Below, in pieces: positions 1 through 13,900 of a stretch of DNA of 64,000 bases (within the stretch, counting starts at the first letter, position 1; each line of letters starts with the position of its first letter). Made by a program: the position numbers and the translations under genes. This DNA comes from Hemicordylus capensis (lineage: Eukaryota > Chordata > Lepidosauria > Squamata > Cordylidae), in NCBI RefSeq assembly GCF_027244095.1, contig NC_069669.1, positions 5,544,501 to 5,608,500 on the forward strand. The letters run 5' to 3'. The notes beneath the pieces were generated by a model, which worked only from the letters and a program-made list of their open reading frames with translations, was not told where the DNA came from and searched no databases.

Positions 1-245
1 TGCTGGATTGAACTACGACAAGGACTCTCACAGGTTTTTGAAAGTCATGTGTCAAAATGAACTGATGTTTTCCAAGGTTTATTATTATCTAATAATAATA
101 TTATTATTTAATAATATTATTAAAAATATTATCTATTTTATTGTTATTGATACATTGTATTTTAACTATTTTTTAATATTTTTTTTTGCTGATTTCTGGT
201 TCTGGTCAGTGACCGTAACAATAAAGACTGAGACTGAGACAAGGT
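1..245 (+). mobile_element. 3' tail of a non-LTR LINE copy
   Basis: AT-rich stretch ending near 205-240 in a tail that reads GGTCAGTGACCGTAACAATAA followed by short GACTGA repeats. The same tail (TGGTCnATGACCGAAATAAAG) ends the LINE copies near 8150-8178 and 15410-15435 and, on the other strand, near 16737-16762. Four ends of one sequence therefore mark a single LINE family. Only the 3' end lies in the window. I cannot name the clade from sequence alone. It sits in a KATNIP intron. Confidence 0.55.
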
Positions 246-860
246 TGGGTTTTGTGGCAAATGAGCCGGGATGATACAGTTTAAACAACACCAGGAGGTT
301 TTATTTTCTATAGCGCTTCTGACTCCTAAGCCCACAGTGCGTTTCTGCTCAGGTCAAGACTTGACAGCCACACAGTGACACAGTTGGCCAACTGCTTCGG
401 CGTAAAACTCACATCTGGACAAGGTTTTAAGAGATGCTTCGTGAACAGCAGGAAATCCAATCACAGAAGCTTTACAAGCCCCTGGTACAAACTGGGCAGG
501 GACGTCAATTTGGTCTCATATGGTCACATCCCCTGAGCTAAAGGGATGAATGCGCCCAGGACCAGCGGGTTTCAATTCCTCGCAAGATGACGGAATCTCA
601 TTAAAGGATTTATATAGGATAAAATACATCCTTGAACTAAACAAAAAGAATTTAAGGACAGAAAATGAAGAGAGCTTTACGGCCTCCAAATATAGAGTGT
701 TCTTACTTACACACTTCTCCGATTGGAGCTCATGACAACAAACACCACTGCTCAATGCGACTGAGAGCTTAGTCCCATCCTGTGCCCCCCTCCAAGCAAA
801 AGCCCCCACCCCTCCAAACATCACTGTCCTACAAGTCTCTGGAAATATAGCACAGAGAGA

Positions 861-903
861 GGTGTGTGTGTGTGTGTGAATGAGAGAGAGAGAGAGAGAG
901 AGA
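861..903. repeat. (GT)n-(GA)n microsatellite
   Basis: Compound dinucleotide run: GT repeats at about 862-878, then GA repeats at about 882-902. It is intronic in KATNIP. Low-complexity reading frames across it should be ignored. Confidence 0.9.
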
Positions 904-1784
904 ATATATGTGTACATTTCATGTCATGGGATTCCTAGGGCTGCGCATCTGATCCAGGAGAACCAGCTTGGTCTCGTGAAAGTACCAACAGCCATGCTAA
1001 ACGGCTGCTTCCTCCTTCCCTTCTGTGCTCCTCTGACATTTCAGCAACAAAGGCAGCACAGCTCAAGTTGCTCCTCCAACGGTTGTGCCTATGGGATCAG
1101 TCCCTCTCAACCCTCCTGGAAGCCACAGCCAGCAACCAGAAGCAGAAGGAAGAAGACACACTTCCTGGATCCCTGCATACAGCAGGGACCAAATCAAGGG
1201 CTGGAGGCCTGCCTATCTAGCAGTTCAAGAAGGTTCAATCCACACACCCATGGGTCAACATAGGTATGCCATCCCACAGGGCAGGGGTTCCCAACTGTAG
1301 GTCTCCCAATATATGGAACTACACATTCTGCCATTCCCAGCCACCATGGCCCTTGGGAACCTCTGCCTTAGAGCCAGAAGACTTATTAAAGCCAGTGCCC
1401 TCATGTTCACCATCCCTGCAGTGGTGACACAGAGCCACTGCCAAGCTCCCACTGAGGGAATGTGGTGTGGAGACGTTCCTCAGCGGGAGCCACGTGCACT
1501 CCAGCTCTTCGTCAGCCACACACAGAGGTATACCTTAGAAGGGCTGGCGTGTGGTCACGAGCAGCTGACTCTTGCGGAATAGATGGAGGCTATCTAAGAC
1601 TGTGTGGCTACCAGAGGAAGAGAGCCCCCTCAATCGCCTGCAGAGTGAGAGGGAACGTGGCTGGCAGTCGAGGACTAACAGTCAATAAGGATCACTCAGT
1701 TCCAAGAAGTGAAGGGCTGGCCGGCCAGCCAGGTGATGCAGGCCAGCTCCAAGCGAGGCACATGTGACTACTTCTAGAGCCCAT

Positions 1785-1915
1785 GTGGTGAGGGGATGTT
1801 GGATACAGACCAGGGAGTTTGGGTTTCAAATCCCTCCCTCGGCCATGAAGCTCATGGGGTACTGACCTTGATCCAGTCACCCCCTCGCAGTTCACTCTAC
1901 CTCAAAGGGTAGCCC
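1785..1915 (+). mobile_element. tRNA-derived SINE fragment (squamate ACA/Squam-like)
   Basis: Contains a box-B-like stretch (GGTTTCAAATCCCTCC), then the body pattern CCATGAAGCTCA, TGACCTTGATCCAGTCAC and CTACCTCAAAGGGTAG. The same body occurs at 9597-9800 (plus) and 42085-42310 (minus). It is a truncated, diverged copy. The family assignment is from memory of squamate SINEs. Confidence 0.6.
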
Positions 1916-1969
1916 TGAGCTCTCTAGAGGAAGGCCAAGATAAAAACTGAATCAAACACACCCAATCAC

Positions 1970-4900
1970 CTTTGTCAAGTGGAGTTTCTTCCTCGAAAGA
2001 GACACTGCCAAACTCTTCTTTTGGTCTGCTTCCAATACTTCTCCCAAGGGACAGATGCTCAGGAGTGCAACTGTAGTTGTCAGACAGGGGAGTTAAGAAG
2101 TCTAAATTGGTGGCGGGCTCCTTCCTTGCTCCTGGAGACAGTTTCTCATCTGCACTGCTGGATCTCTCGAGGTCAGTGAGTGGGAGACGGGGGCTCCCAC
2201 CAGCTCCTCCCAGAGAGTCTCTCCCAAAGCTCTCAGCTCTCAGCTCTGAAGAGGTCTCGGATCCAAGCCATGGGGGCGGCTTGTGCTTCACAGAGGTGAT
2301 CTTACTCTTTTCCTTTGCACAGGGAGGGGGCAGAATCCAGGGGGGAGTTAAACTGGGCAACTGAGACAGTTTTCTGCCAGAGAGTTTTTCCATTTGCTCA
2401 TTCAGAGAACATTCATCTTCAGGCTGGACAAACTCTGCAGCCTCCACTGGGAGGGTGCTCTGAGAAATTTCCGTTGAAACACAGTTCGATGTTGCTTGGA
2501 GACCTTCTTCTACCTGGATGAGACTGACTTTGCTGGCCTTTTCCTCCGGGCAGCTATCTTCTGGGGAAGGTTTCCAATCTAATGGCCCCCTGCTTGGCTC
2601 CTGGATCTGGTCCACAGGGGGCCAGCCCGTTCCCTTTGGAGGAAGGGAGCTGCTCTCCTGGAGGTCAATGACAATGCAGCTGCTGCCATCAGTACCAGCA
2701 CTGCCACAGCCTTTCTGCAGCTCACCAGCAAAGACAAGATTCCCGTCAACATAGACAATGATGTTTCGGGCTCCTAGGTCAAGATCCTGAAGCAACAGAG
2801 AAACAAAATAGGGACCGTCATTTGGGGGGGGCGGGCAAACACCAGAAATGTTTGATTGTCTATAACACTTATTTCCTTCCTCCTTAGGAAGCCCAAATTA
2901 CACTGTGCAGAGAGACACATCCAATCAATAGAATGCTAAAAACATTTCAGTTCCAACATTTCTTCAGGTTCCTGGTCAGATCTCCCTGGGAATCAAATAT
3001 TCGAAATGCTGAAGAGTTATGCACATGGCACTGTGACCTTTGGGCTGTTTTTCTGTGATCTCTACTGGCCAAGTGTTCTTACCCCCCGCCTTGCCTTCTG
3101 ATGTGGACTTCCTTAAACTTATCAGTTTTGTTTTGCATGATCTCTCTTGGCATCAGAGATGTCTCTTAGCATGATCTCTCTTAGCATTTGTCCATCTGGA
3201 CTGAAGGGCCTGTTCACCTGATTGACCAGCCAACCTATAAAGGGGTCCTGCCAAGCCAGGACAACCACCACCACCACCACCGGTACTGCTGCTGTGACAT
3301 GCCATATGCCACTGAGGGGAAGCTTCTGGGTCTTATTCCCCAGCTTGCAGTCTGCTTTGAAAGCTCAGAAAACTGCCTGAGATGTCCCCATTTCTCTTGG
3401 TTTCCCCAGCAGACAAGATCGTTTGTGCTGCCATATGAGCACCTCCACAGGAGCACAGATGAGAACACATCCGAAAGGATCAAGCTTAGCTCGTCTCTAA
3501 TCCAGAAGAGAAAATCCTCTTTGCTTCAGTACCTGCAGCCATTCTGCACAGATCTGTCCCCCAGACTCTCTAGAGCAATTTTCACAGAGCATTTCAGAAC
3601 CAGGAAGGGGCTGCCATCTGCTGTGGGCTGTGGCTTGTGTTACACCAAATATTTGACAGCACTGTTACGCATGTCGGATTAGTGTGTGACCAAGTCCATG
3701 TGTGCAGGAAGAAGCCAAGCTGCCTTCCCAGCATTCTCTTCCCACTTGCGGCCAAACAGCCAACATAAAAGCCCTCGCGTAGCTTTGAATAGAGGGAGCA
3801 TGCACCAAAGCCTGATCTTGTGTGGGGGGCGGGGAGAGTCCAAAGAGAACAGGACCTAAAGCCACACAACACTCACTTCCAGGAACCCTGCCGAAAAGCT
3901 CTGCTTGCACCCTCCACCACTGGGAAGGCACCACCAAGTTTCAAGGACAACTCTGGTCTTGTTTCAAAGATGCCTCTCTGCAGCAGAGAACTAAAGGACC
4001 AACAACGACAAGCACAAAAGGCATTTAATCCCTCCCCAGGCACCCTGCTGCCCTCCCCGCTCCTTCCCACCAGTCAAAGTGACTTGATAGCAAAGGAAGA
4101 CCCTGCAGGGATCAGAGAGAGAGAAACAGCCACTCACTCCAAGGACAGGCGTGTCGTAATTCCAGATCCTGATCCGGGAGAGACCAAAGTCATCTGACAG
4201 GCTGGGATTTCGGACCACAAAGTACAGCTGCACCGGAGGCTGGAAGGAGCATGTCCAGGGGCAATGGCTCTTGCTGACCTGCAACAAGGAGAAGCAGCTG
4301 CTTCACCAGGCCTCTCCCTCCCTTTGCCTTGACCCCGCTGGGAGAGCAGAGAGAAGAAAGAAGCCAGCCCCACCCACCCTGCTCCTAACTGCCCCCAAGG
4401 GAGCCCCAGCCGGTCTCTGCTTGTGAGGAAGCTGCTGCCTCCTTACAGCCACGGGATGCTGCCTTGAAGAGCAACAGGCAGGGCAGACCCAGGGCTGCTT
4501 CCCTCTAATCAAATTAATCAGCTTTCCAGCCTGTCAGGGTCCCAACAGGGCACTGCCATGCAGATTAGCTGGGCGAATCTCCGAGAGAGGCTGGCACAGC
4601 AGAGCGCCTCCTTCGAGAGATCAGAAGGAGGCAATCAGGCCACCTGGCGGGAATCCAAAGGGTTCTTAAGCAGAGCATTAAACACTGAAGGGCTTTTAGA
4701 TTGCGGCACTTCGAGTGGTGAGAAAAACCTGTCACTCGCCCTCCCACCCCCGGAGCTGCTTTTCAAGGGTTTCTCACATTCACTGCTGGAGGTCAAACAC
4801 GCATCCCCTCAGGGTACAACTTCCTCACCTGCGCCTGCTCCATGGGCCCCGGTCAACAGTCCGACCTGAAGGTCACTAAGCTGCTTGTGGGGAGAGGGCC

Positions 4901-7900
4901 ACGTGGAAAGGAGGTGGCAAACCCAGATCCAGCACTGCCCGTCACACTAGCTAGATGTGCCCTCCAGGTTCAAAGGCAGAATACTTCTGAGTGCTAGTTG
5001 CAGGGGAGGAAAGGGCAGGAGAGGGTCCATTACGCCTTGGGGCCCTGCTTGGCGGCTCCCACTATTGGGGCTCCTAATTGGCCACTGGATGCTGGTCTGG
5101 AGGAACCCACTTGGAACTGAACCCAGAAGGGCTCTTCGCCATGCCACACCACACTCCAGCCCTGCCTCCTCCAGCAGTGGGTGCTGCTGCCACCTTGGCC
5201 ATTCACAACAGCCCCTTCAAGGACCCAAGGAGGTTCGCTCTAACCACCTTCGCCACCACTTTCCACAGCCGAGCGTTTCACTAGATCGGGCAAACACGTG
5301 TTTCAAAGCTCCTCATCCTGCCCCACAACAAGGCCCAGAGGAGTGCCAACACACGGCAAAGACAGAATCCCAGGTCAACCATCTTCCTTAAGGAAGTTGC
5401 CCATTTGGAGGAAACCACTTAGAGGTTTCCTAGGTCAGTAAAACCGGCCTCCCTTGCAGTGGAACAGACACTGGTTAGGAGGTGGAGGTGCAACGAGAAG
5501 CTGGAAGCTAGACGGCCACACCCAGAACAGCAGTGGGAGGCTTACAGTCAGGGTCCTGTTGACCAAGCAGCGCAGGTCTCCCGGTGAGTCGGCGTGTCTG
5601 ATGTCCACATCGTGAGGAGACACAAACACTTTCCCATGGTGCAGGTCAAAGAACTCCACTTCATTCAGGCCCACCCTCGTGGCGTGTCCCCAGTTGGAGA
5701 GGATCTCCATGGTGATATAAATGGCATCTCGAACGTATCGCTTGAATTCCAGCTGGCCCTAGAGGGAAAACGAGAGACACCAACCGTAGAACACCCAGGG
5801 AGCAGCACAACACGTGAGCAAGAGGTGGAGCGGAGCTGCAGTCACCCACTTGGGTCTTGGCTGCACGTCCCCAAGGAGAAGGCTGAGCACATGGGCCCTT
5901 CTGCTTCCCATAGGTCAAGAGGAAAACCCTGCTCTCCTTGCATCTCCACCTGGCACCACACATGGAGTTAACCGGCACTCCTGGGTTACAAATACACGAA
6001 CTGGGTTTCAGATCCAGGAATCCTGGACAACCGGGGAGTTATTTACTCAATGGATTTCATTCATATACAGTTGGAGCTGTACCTGGGGCAGGTCGTGGCA
6101 GATGCAAAGGAGGCCTGGGTGTGCTTGTTGCTACCTCTCTACGCACATCCTCAAAACTGCTTCCACCACTCAAGAATATGCTATGGCAGTTTTGATTCAA
6201 TTCAGCTGCTGCGAACTGTTTATAATTAATATTTCTCTCCCTCCACAATGGAGAAAGCTATAGGTCAAATCAGTGTGGGCTGAACTTGAAATACATAGCA
6301 GACCTCCTCCTCTCCATTCCTGGTGCAAATGTGGTGATGGGTGGTAATTTAAGTGCTAGGCTTTGTCCTGATGATCATACTTGATACACTCAACAGAGGG
6401 TTTATCCACCCAGCCCTGAGGCAGATGGGCTCCCTCTTACTCACCTTTCAAAGGACCAAAGCTCAAATTATGCAGGTCTCTGCCTGCCACTCAAGGGGCA
6501 CAGTCTTGGGTAAGTTAGCAGATTTAGGACTGGAGGCCACAGAACCCTCCCTCTGCTGGCTAATCCCCTTAGTCCCAGCCTTACCGCACCCTTTTATGGA
6601 TTGCAGTACTTTACCCGTCCCCTCAGGCCAAATGGCAGGCTGTTTTGCTGCGGGCACCATCTTGGGAGTCAAAGTGGCAGCCGGTGAAGCTGCTGCCATG
6701 CCGACCACGCTGCAAGCCAGTTCACTGATCCGCCTAATTTCCTCAGAAGTCGGGGGGGGGGGTCGTTGGCAAAAGGGAGCCTTCTGAAGCACTCCTCGAA
6801 GGCTATCGTCTCTTCCCCATGTAGCTTGGGACGACGGGCCAAAGAAGCGCAGGTCTTGCAGCCCAAGGGAGGGAGACCTGACACGGCCCCGGAGGCGGTC
6901 AGGATGGGTGGCTGGGAAGTGGCCGCTGCCGACACAAAAAGATCCAGCCCCTCGGCAGACAGGTTCGTGGCCAATAGGGCTACAGGCGGCCAAGTCGCTA
7001 GCTCAGCTCCTCTATGATGCTCAACTGGAGCTCCAACATTGTGAGACTGGAACTTGTACAATCTAAATTCCTGCAGGCAGCGCTCCAAGTATCGAGATGT
7101 GTCTCCAATGCCATTCTGTGCCTGGAGACAGGCCTGATCAAGTTGGAGACTAGGGTGTGGATGGCCATCCTCTGTTATTGGCTCAGACTATCCTTTATCT
7201 TGCCCCCCCTAACCCTATGCAATGATCACCAATCTAGCTGGATTCAGACAAAAATAGATATCCTGGGCCTTTCCCCCTTGACCTTGCTCAGCATGGGCTG
7301 TGATCAAACAGACGCAATAATCAAGCAGCACATTATAGACATTGAGCGCCAAACTGATCTCAGCAGGGTCCCAAAATTTCATTTCAGTGACGGGCGTAGA
7401 TATTCTGCTTAGATATTCACCATGAGATGTCCCTGATAGCAGCAACCGAGAAATTCTGCTTCTCCAGCAGGATACCTCACCCATCTGGAGGTTCCAAAGC
7501 ACAGAAGGGCATTCACTTTGGCTCTCTGTCATGGCCTCCCTTCAGTAGTGCTAGAAGGCTGTTATAAAAGGACCCCATTTGCAGAGCAACTATGCCCCTG
7601 TGGCCTAGGGCAGATCAAAACTACAGAGCACGTTCTCCTCTGCTGCTTGTTCTGTAGAGACATTTGCACTAAGCAAGTATCCAGGTCGTCCAAGCCAATT
7701 CTACAGCTCCTTGCTACTCTCTGACTCTAGGCCTGCCATCACATATAGCATTGCCAGGTACTGTGAGGCTACAATCAGCATTCGTCGGCGGATGACAGGC
7801 AGTGAGTCCTATCAGCCTTAATCTGACCCTCGGTGATTCTGGGCAGACCCTGTAATTGCTCACGCGTCTCCCTTTTTACTGTTCCTTATAACCTTTAATC

Positions 7901-10900
7901 TGGCTATTTTCCAGTTTTATTGATCAGGCTTTTATGTATTTCTGTCTTCTCATGTCTTAACTTTATTACATCCATTTTTATGCCTCCCCCCACCTCCTTT
8001 TTTATGCCTTTCATGCGTTTTTATTACTTTTACTATTCTCAGGCTTTTGGTGTATTATCTACTACTTTTAGTATTAATATGTATCGTTTTATATGTGATC
8101 ACTTTTTACCGATTCTCACTTTTAACGTGTAATCACCCTTATACTTTATGCTGGTCTATGACCGAAATAAAGATTGGTTGAACTGGGTTTCCTTTCCAAG
8201 AGAGCAGTTCCTCTGGCCAGAAAACTCATCCCCAACATTCCTGGCTCAAGGCCTCTCAACACATGGATGGTCCTGCTGCTGCTTAGCCTGGTGGCCGAAG
8301 CCTTCAGCAAGCCTGGAAGAGGCTATGGTTTGGCTATCATGGGTGGGGAAAATCAGAGGTGGGGCTTATAGATTTCATGGTGGGGCCCCCTACATCTCTA
8401 CCCCCATAACTCAAGCACAGGATGTCTATAGTTCCTGAAAGCCACATTTCCTACCAGAATGGGAGCCTCTGGCTGTTCCAAAGTTCTAGGGCCCCGGCAG
8501 GCAGACTGGCTCTCAATTGCTTGCAGCACTTTCAAGAGCTTCTTCTGTTGCCTGAAAGAAGGAGTTGGATGCTGAGGAAACCACAGGCAACCCAGAGAGG
8601 GTGCAAACGAAGTCCACAGAGTGAAGACACAGCCTTCAAATTCATGCAAGCTGTATGAAACCCTGGACGAACAGTGCAAGAGCCCAAGGAGGGGGCAGAG
8701 CCGATGGGGGTTCCTGCATCCTCAGCAACTGGACACAATTGTCTGCCTTGACCCTTGAGGCCAAGACATGGGCCATCCAGCCACTGGCGCTACAGCTCTG
8801 CTGGTTCAACTGAGTGGCAAGCCCCATGCTGTCGCACAAAAAATAAACATGGAATGTTCTCTTGAATTAAGCTGTCATTCCAGGCCTGTTTCAAGAGAGC
8901 CTCTGACATTTTTACCCGCAGGGAGGAGACCCTAAGCAGAGCACCAAGCTCCCCCCTCCTCCCCGCAGCCCAGCTACTGGCATTCTGACTCAGGGCTTTA
9001 CACAAGTAGCCATCACCAGTCCTCAGACCACATAGCCCAGCCCCCACCCTCAACACCCTGTTGGACTTTCAGGAGGGAGCCCATGGTCCAAGCACTCACC
9101 TGACCTCCAAGCTCATAAGCACATCCCTCTCCCCACAGGTTTTAGAGGAAGCCTTAGCAACAGCCCTTCAGACTCCCACCTCCTAGCTGCCACTACAGGG
9201 GTAGAATTCCCAGGTTAAATGTTTCCAGCAGACCAGAACAAGTGTCATGGGACTGTGTGTGCCCTAAGTGGCACGGAGACCCATCGGGAGGGATGCACCA
9301 CCCACAGAGCCACCCTTTATATAAGCAAGAATGGATGCAAGGAAACCTGGACAGCCACCTGTTTCCCAGAAGGCCAATCCTTTCAATGGCTGCAGCGGCT
9401 GGGCCTGTTCCCTCCTGCTGCTTTCTGGAAGGTTCAGCTGTTGCAGAAGCTGACAGCGACAACAATGGCAGCTGTGCAAGAGGGGGAAAGAAAAGAGCCC
9501 TGTCACACTCAGATCCCCAGGGTCTCCCGCATGGCTTTGCAAGGACTGGGAGCCTGGGCCACGCTCTGATCAGACAGGCATCCAGGATGGCAACCTGTGT
9601 CAGGCGGTGTACTGGTTACTGTGTCAGATAAGGCCTGGGGAGACCCGGGTTCAAATCTGGTGACTCTGGGCCCCTCACTCACTCACTCTCTTTCAGCCTA
9701 GCCTATCTCAGAGGGTTGTGAGAAGATAAAGTATGTGTAGGTGCAGTGAGTATCTCATACACTTCCCTGAGTTGCTTGGAAGAAGGGCAGGACAGAAATG
9801 TAGATTTAAAAACAAAACAAAAAAACCCATTCATGTATTTGAAGTGCACTGGACACCCCAGGGAATCTCACTGCAGTCACAACTGGAAAGGCCCAGAAAG
9901 TACCCCAGGGCACTCAAGAGCTCAGGCAACACTTTCCTCACATTCAGCTTACCAAGGAATCTGGCAGCTAAATGGGGCTGTTTTCCTGTTGCACAAACCC
10001 CGCTTTCCAAATGGACAGTGAAGGCCCATTATTCTGAACACTAGTTATTCCCTGCCCATCATCTTAGGCACTTTCCTTCCCAATGGCTGATGCTCCATGA
10101 AGGCTCCACTTGAAAAGCAGTGTCTTATCTGGCTCCAGTCACCAAGAGACTTGAGCACCATCCAACAGACAGGATGAAAGCAGAGCCATTAACATTCCAG
10201 GAAGAGCGCCTGTCATCCTTGGGCTTGTAGAAGCCATTTCTGCAGAGTTTCACCTTATGCTGACCAGAGTTTAAATGAGCAAAGGTGTGAGCAAGGAAAC
10301 GCAAAAAGGCATGAGGCAGCCCGAGAGAAGAATCTGCTACGAGAATGAGCAGAACCCCAATGCTAGAGAAGAGAGACCCTCAATAGAAAAGCTATGGCAC
10401 ATTCTCCGCCCATTCCGAGACCAATGTTTGCAAAGCAAGGCTTCAGCAGAGCCATCTGGGTCTCTCAGACCCCTTCTGTGATGAAAGGTGGGCCTGCCTA
10501 AGCAGGGAAGAGTGCTCCCCAGGTTTATGGATGAACTGGCACGTGTGCTGCTGGAAGAAGCAGGCAGCTGCTTCCTCACTGCTGGAGAAGCAGTCCCCTC
10601 TGTGGGTCAGCCAGTCCAAGACAGGACGGCCTCAGAAACGCTGGCAGATATTTATCCAGCAGTCCCCACAAAATATCCCCGTGTTCTCTAACTCCCATTC
10701 CAGTGCATCCGATGAAATCAACCTTTGACTGTGGAAGTGCTCCCCACCCATTGCTGGAACCTGCTCATCTCGGTTTCCTGACTGCACCTTCCCAAGAATG
10801 AGCAGCAGCTTGTTCCCTTCAGCCAGCAGAGCCTGGGTCCCTCTTGCTCAGGTCTGCTCAACTTGGGCCCTCCAGCTGTTTCTGGACTACAACTTCCATA

Positions 10901-13900
10901 ATCCCCAGCCACAGTGGCCAAGAGCCAGAGATTATGGGAGTTCTAGGCCGACATCTGCAGGAGGGCCAAAGCTGAGCAGCCCTGCTTCTTGCCGAAGCAC
11001 TCAGGCTCCGTTCTCCCACTAGCACCCCCTCCTCAGGGAGTGGGTCTCAGGACAGGGAGGGGCTCCAAGCTTCACACTGGCCATCAGTCTGACAGGCAGA
11101 GCTTGCAACGGGCAGACCAGGGGAGCAGTGACTTGTTGCCTCTGCTTGGTGGGAAGAGAAACGTCTGCTGCTGCTGCTACTGACCTCTGCAGAGGCTGCT
11201 TGCTCCAGCTCAGTGCTGTGGGAGCCAGCAGAGGCCTCCAGCTGTCTCCAGAGAATCTCCTTCTGGAGGGTCTCGTTTTCTGCTTGCATGGCTTTCAGGA
11301 CAATGGAAGCAGAGCGCTCAGGGTCCTTCTTCTCACACACGTTCTTTCGAGTTGCCGAGAGCGGCCTTTCTGATCGGCTGATTGGCCCTGACATCCAAAA
11401 GAAGCAGAAAATATCTGGTGACCTCCTTATAAAGGCTCAAAGCGCAAGCCAGTCTAATCCAGACATCCGCAAACTGAGGCTGAAACAACTTAGGGGTGGG
11501 GGGCAGAGACTTATTTGTGATGCAAAAGAGGAACATTCATTCCCCACATAACAGGAGGAGCAACCTTTTCCCTGGTGCAAGCCTCCAGCCCCTGAGAAGC
11601 AATGACTACCTGACATTAGCCACACACACCACTAAGTAAAAGGCTGCAGCATGCGAGGACCTGGCCCCGATCGATCAGGGAGCAAGGGCCACACAGCAGC
11701 AGAGTAAGGCAAGAGTCCCATGTCATCTCTGCACAGGGGGGAAAGAGCTGGCAAACGAGACCCTGAGGATGCATCCAGGTAGAGACAGCAGTAGAAGATC
11801 AAGCAGACAGAGGAAGGTGCAGCCATTTGAGGCAGCAGTGATTCAGTGGGCCAAAGCCAGCTAGAGGGAAATGACAGGCAGAGAATGGAAATAAAAACAA
11901 CGAAGAAGCCACTCAGGAAGTTTTCAAGATGGAGAGGCACGTGGAGTCCAGCTGCCTTTTCTTGGACAATAGTGGATACATGGGGAGAAAGTTGAGAGAA
12001 GAGAAAGGCAAGAGAAGCAGGAGTCATCAAGAGGCTAGGAAGAGCTGACTAAGACTGTGGAAGAACAGTCTGAAGGGAGGTCCAAGCAAGATGGCAGCTC
12101 TGGGTGGTGGGAGGCTGCTTCTCCAGCGAGTGACACATCTGAGCCTTGCAATGCATGGACGTGACATGTCAGAAGAGAAAGACGTGTGATTGCTTCAGAG
12201 ACACACCAGCAGGGAAGGTACGGGCAAGCCACCATCCCCTTCTCTCTGCAGGAATCTTGGCATGCCTTGCTAATGAGATCCCAAGAGGTTGCTGGCCCCG
12301 GAGAGTAACACAAGACAACCCCAATCTCGACCTGAGCAAACAGCATCCCCAGCCAGTTCCCACTGAGGAAACCGGAAAGATGCCCACCATATCCACTTCC
12401 CCTTCTCATCAGTCCAGCAGGTCTTAGCTCAGCTTCTGCCTTCCCTTGAGCCCTTAGGAGCTGCTACCACAGAGAAACCCTTCCTCCCCCTTACTAGAGG
12501 AGGCTCTTTCCTGATCCTCCTGGTGCAGTGACCCTGCAGAGATGGGCCTTCCTACTGGGCTTTTCACCATCACAGGCTTGGTAGGGATGAATGTTTCAGC
12601 ATTGCCTTTCCTTCTTGCAGAGAGAATCCGCTCCTTCTTCACACCTGCAGAAAAACAAATAAGCAAGAGAGGACACGTTCAGCTACCAAAAGCCAAGTTG
12701 GAATGAGACTTCTGATCGACAACTCTTGAGGCTTAAGGGTCTCCTAATAGCCACATTGCATGCCAGGGCTCTGGCAGAAATCTACATGGCATCCAGTGTA
12801 GCATCTGCAATGAAGGCAGTAGCTTTTTGCCCAATTTGTTCAACCTTTGTCTCAGTTTGGAGTTGCCTGGGGGAATCCAGACCATTGCAAAGGTCTGGAT
12901 TCCCCCGCCCCCATAATTTGTTCCCCTCCCAGGGCAGTAAAAAGGTAAAGTGTGCTGTCAAGTCGATTTCAACTCCTGGCGCCCACAGAGCCCTATGGTT
13001 TTCTTTGGTAGGATACAGGAGGGGTTTACCATTGCCTCCTCCCGCACAGTGTGAGGGCCTCCCTCTCCTCTGGGGCCTCACTACCAGCATCTTACTATAT
13101 CGCTGCTGCCCAATAGAGTACCAGCAGGGATTCAAACTGTCAACCTTCTGCTTGTTAGTCAAGCATTTCCCCACTGCACCACTTAAGGTAGGGCACTTAC
13201 ATGCCACTTAAGGTACCTAGGGCGGCACCTGGCCATTAACCGAGGCAGCCATGGGCACCTCGACCAAAAGAACCCCCAGCATGTCTATGATCACATTAGG
13301 GGCCAGATAAAAGCATTTCATGGTACCTGAAGGGCCCCTGCCCGTGTCCGGGTTAGACCATTCTGAATGGATGATCTGTGTAAAAAGCTGTGGGCATGGG
13401 ATAGTATCCTCAGTGGAAAGACCATCTGGCTACCCTCTGGTTCTGTAGGTGGAGAAGGCCCCTTGCCCTTCTAGACTGAGGGTCCTGTGGGCCTTGTGCA
13501 GTAACCCGGCAAAATCTCCCTGGAAGAAAATGTGCCGGGCCAGCTTCCTCCTCGCATAGCTCACCCTCCTCCATGCCTGAAGAGGAATTGTCTGAAGCCT
13601 CCCTGTGATGGGAGAGAGCAATATGATCAGGCTAGAGTGGCGCCCTAGGGGCTGGGAAACCCTTAGGAGAAAAGGATGGGCCTCTGGAGGCTGGAGAGCC
13701 TTGAGGAGAGAGGGTGGGTGCCTCTGGGTCATCTGAGCAGCCGAAACAGCTGGGGTGATCCCTGATCATAGACGTGAACAGAGGCCTCTCTGCTTTTCTG
13801 GAGAGGCAGTCGTCCTCTACCTGCAGACCTTGTTACAGCAGTGTCACTGTTGAGACTTCTGTAATTGAGGATTTCCCCATCTTTTTTCCAAGGGGAGGGG

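Larger units (their letters stand above)
246..1969. other. KATNIP intron sequence, left edge
   Basis: No exon recognised on either strand. The exon that should follow the large KATNIP exon (1970-2786) must lie to the left of the window. The stretch contains a GT/GA microsatellite (861-903) and a tRNA-type SINE piece (about 1785-1915). Open frames here are short and show no family resemblance. Confidence 0.6.

Noticed and set aside
1902-2795. The long minus-strand open frame read as a single-exon gene
   Set aside because: Its ends match splice sites (acceptor before 2786, donor after 1970) and the content is KATNIP; the last residues of the frame are intron.
3188-3682. 164-aa open frame with a His-rich run
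   Set aside because: The His run is a (CCA)n tract; no splice-supported or homologous coding context; intronic to KATNIP.
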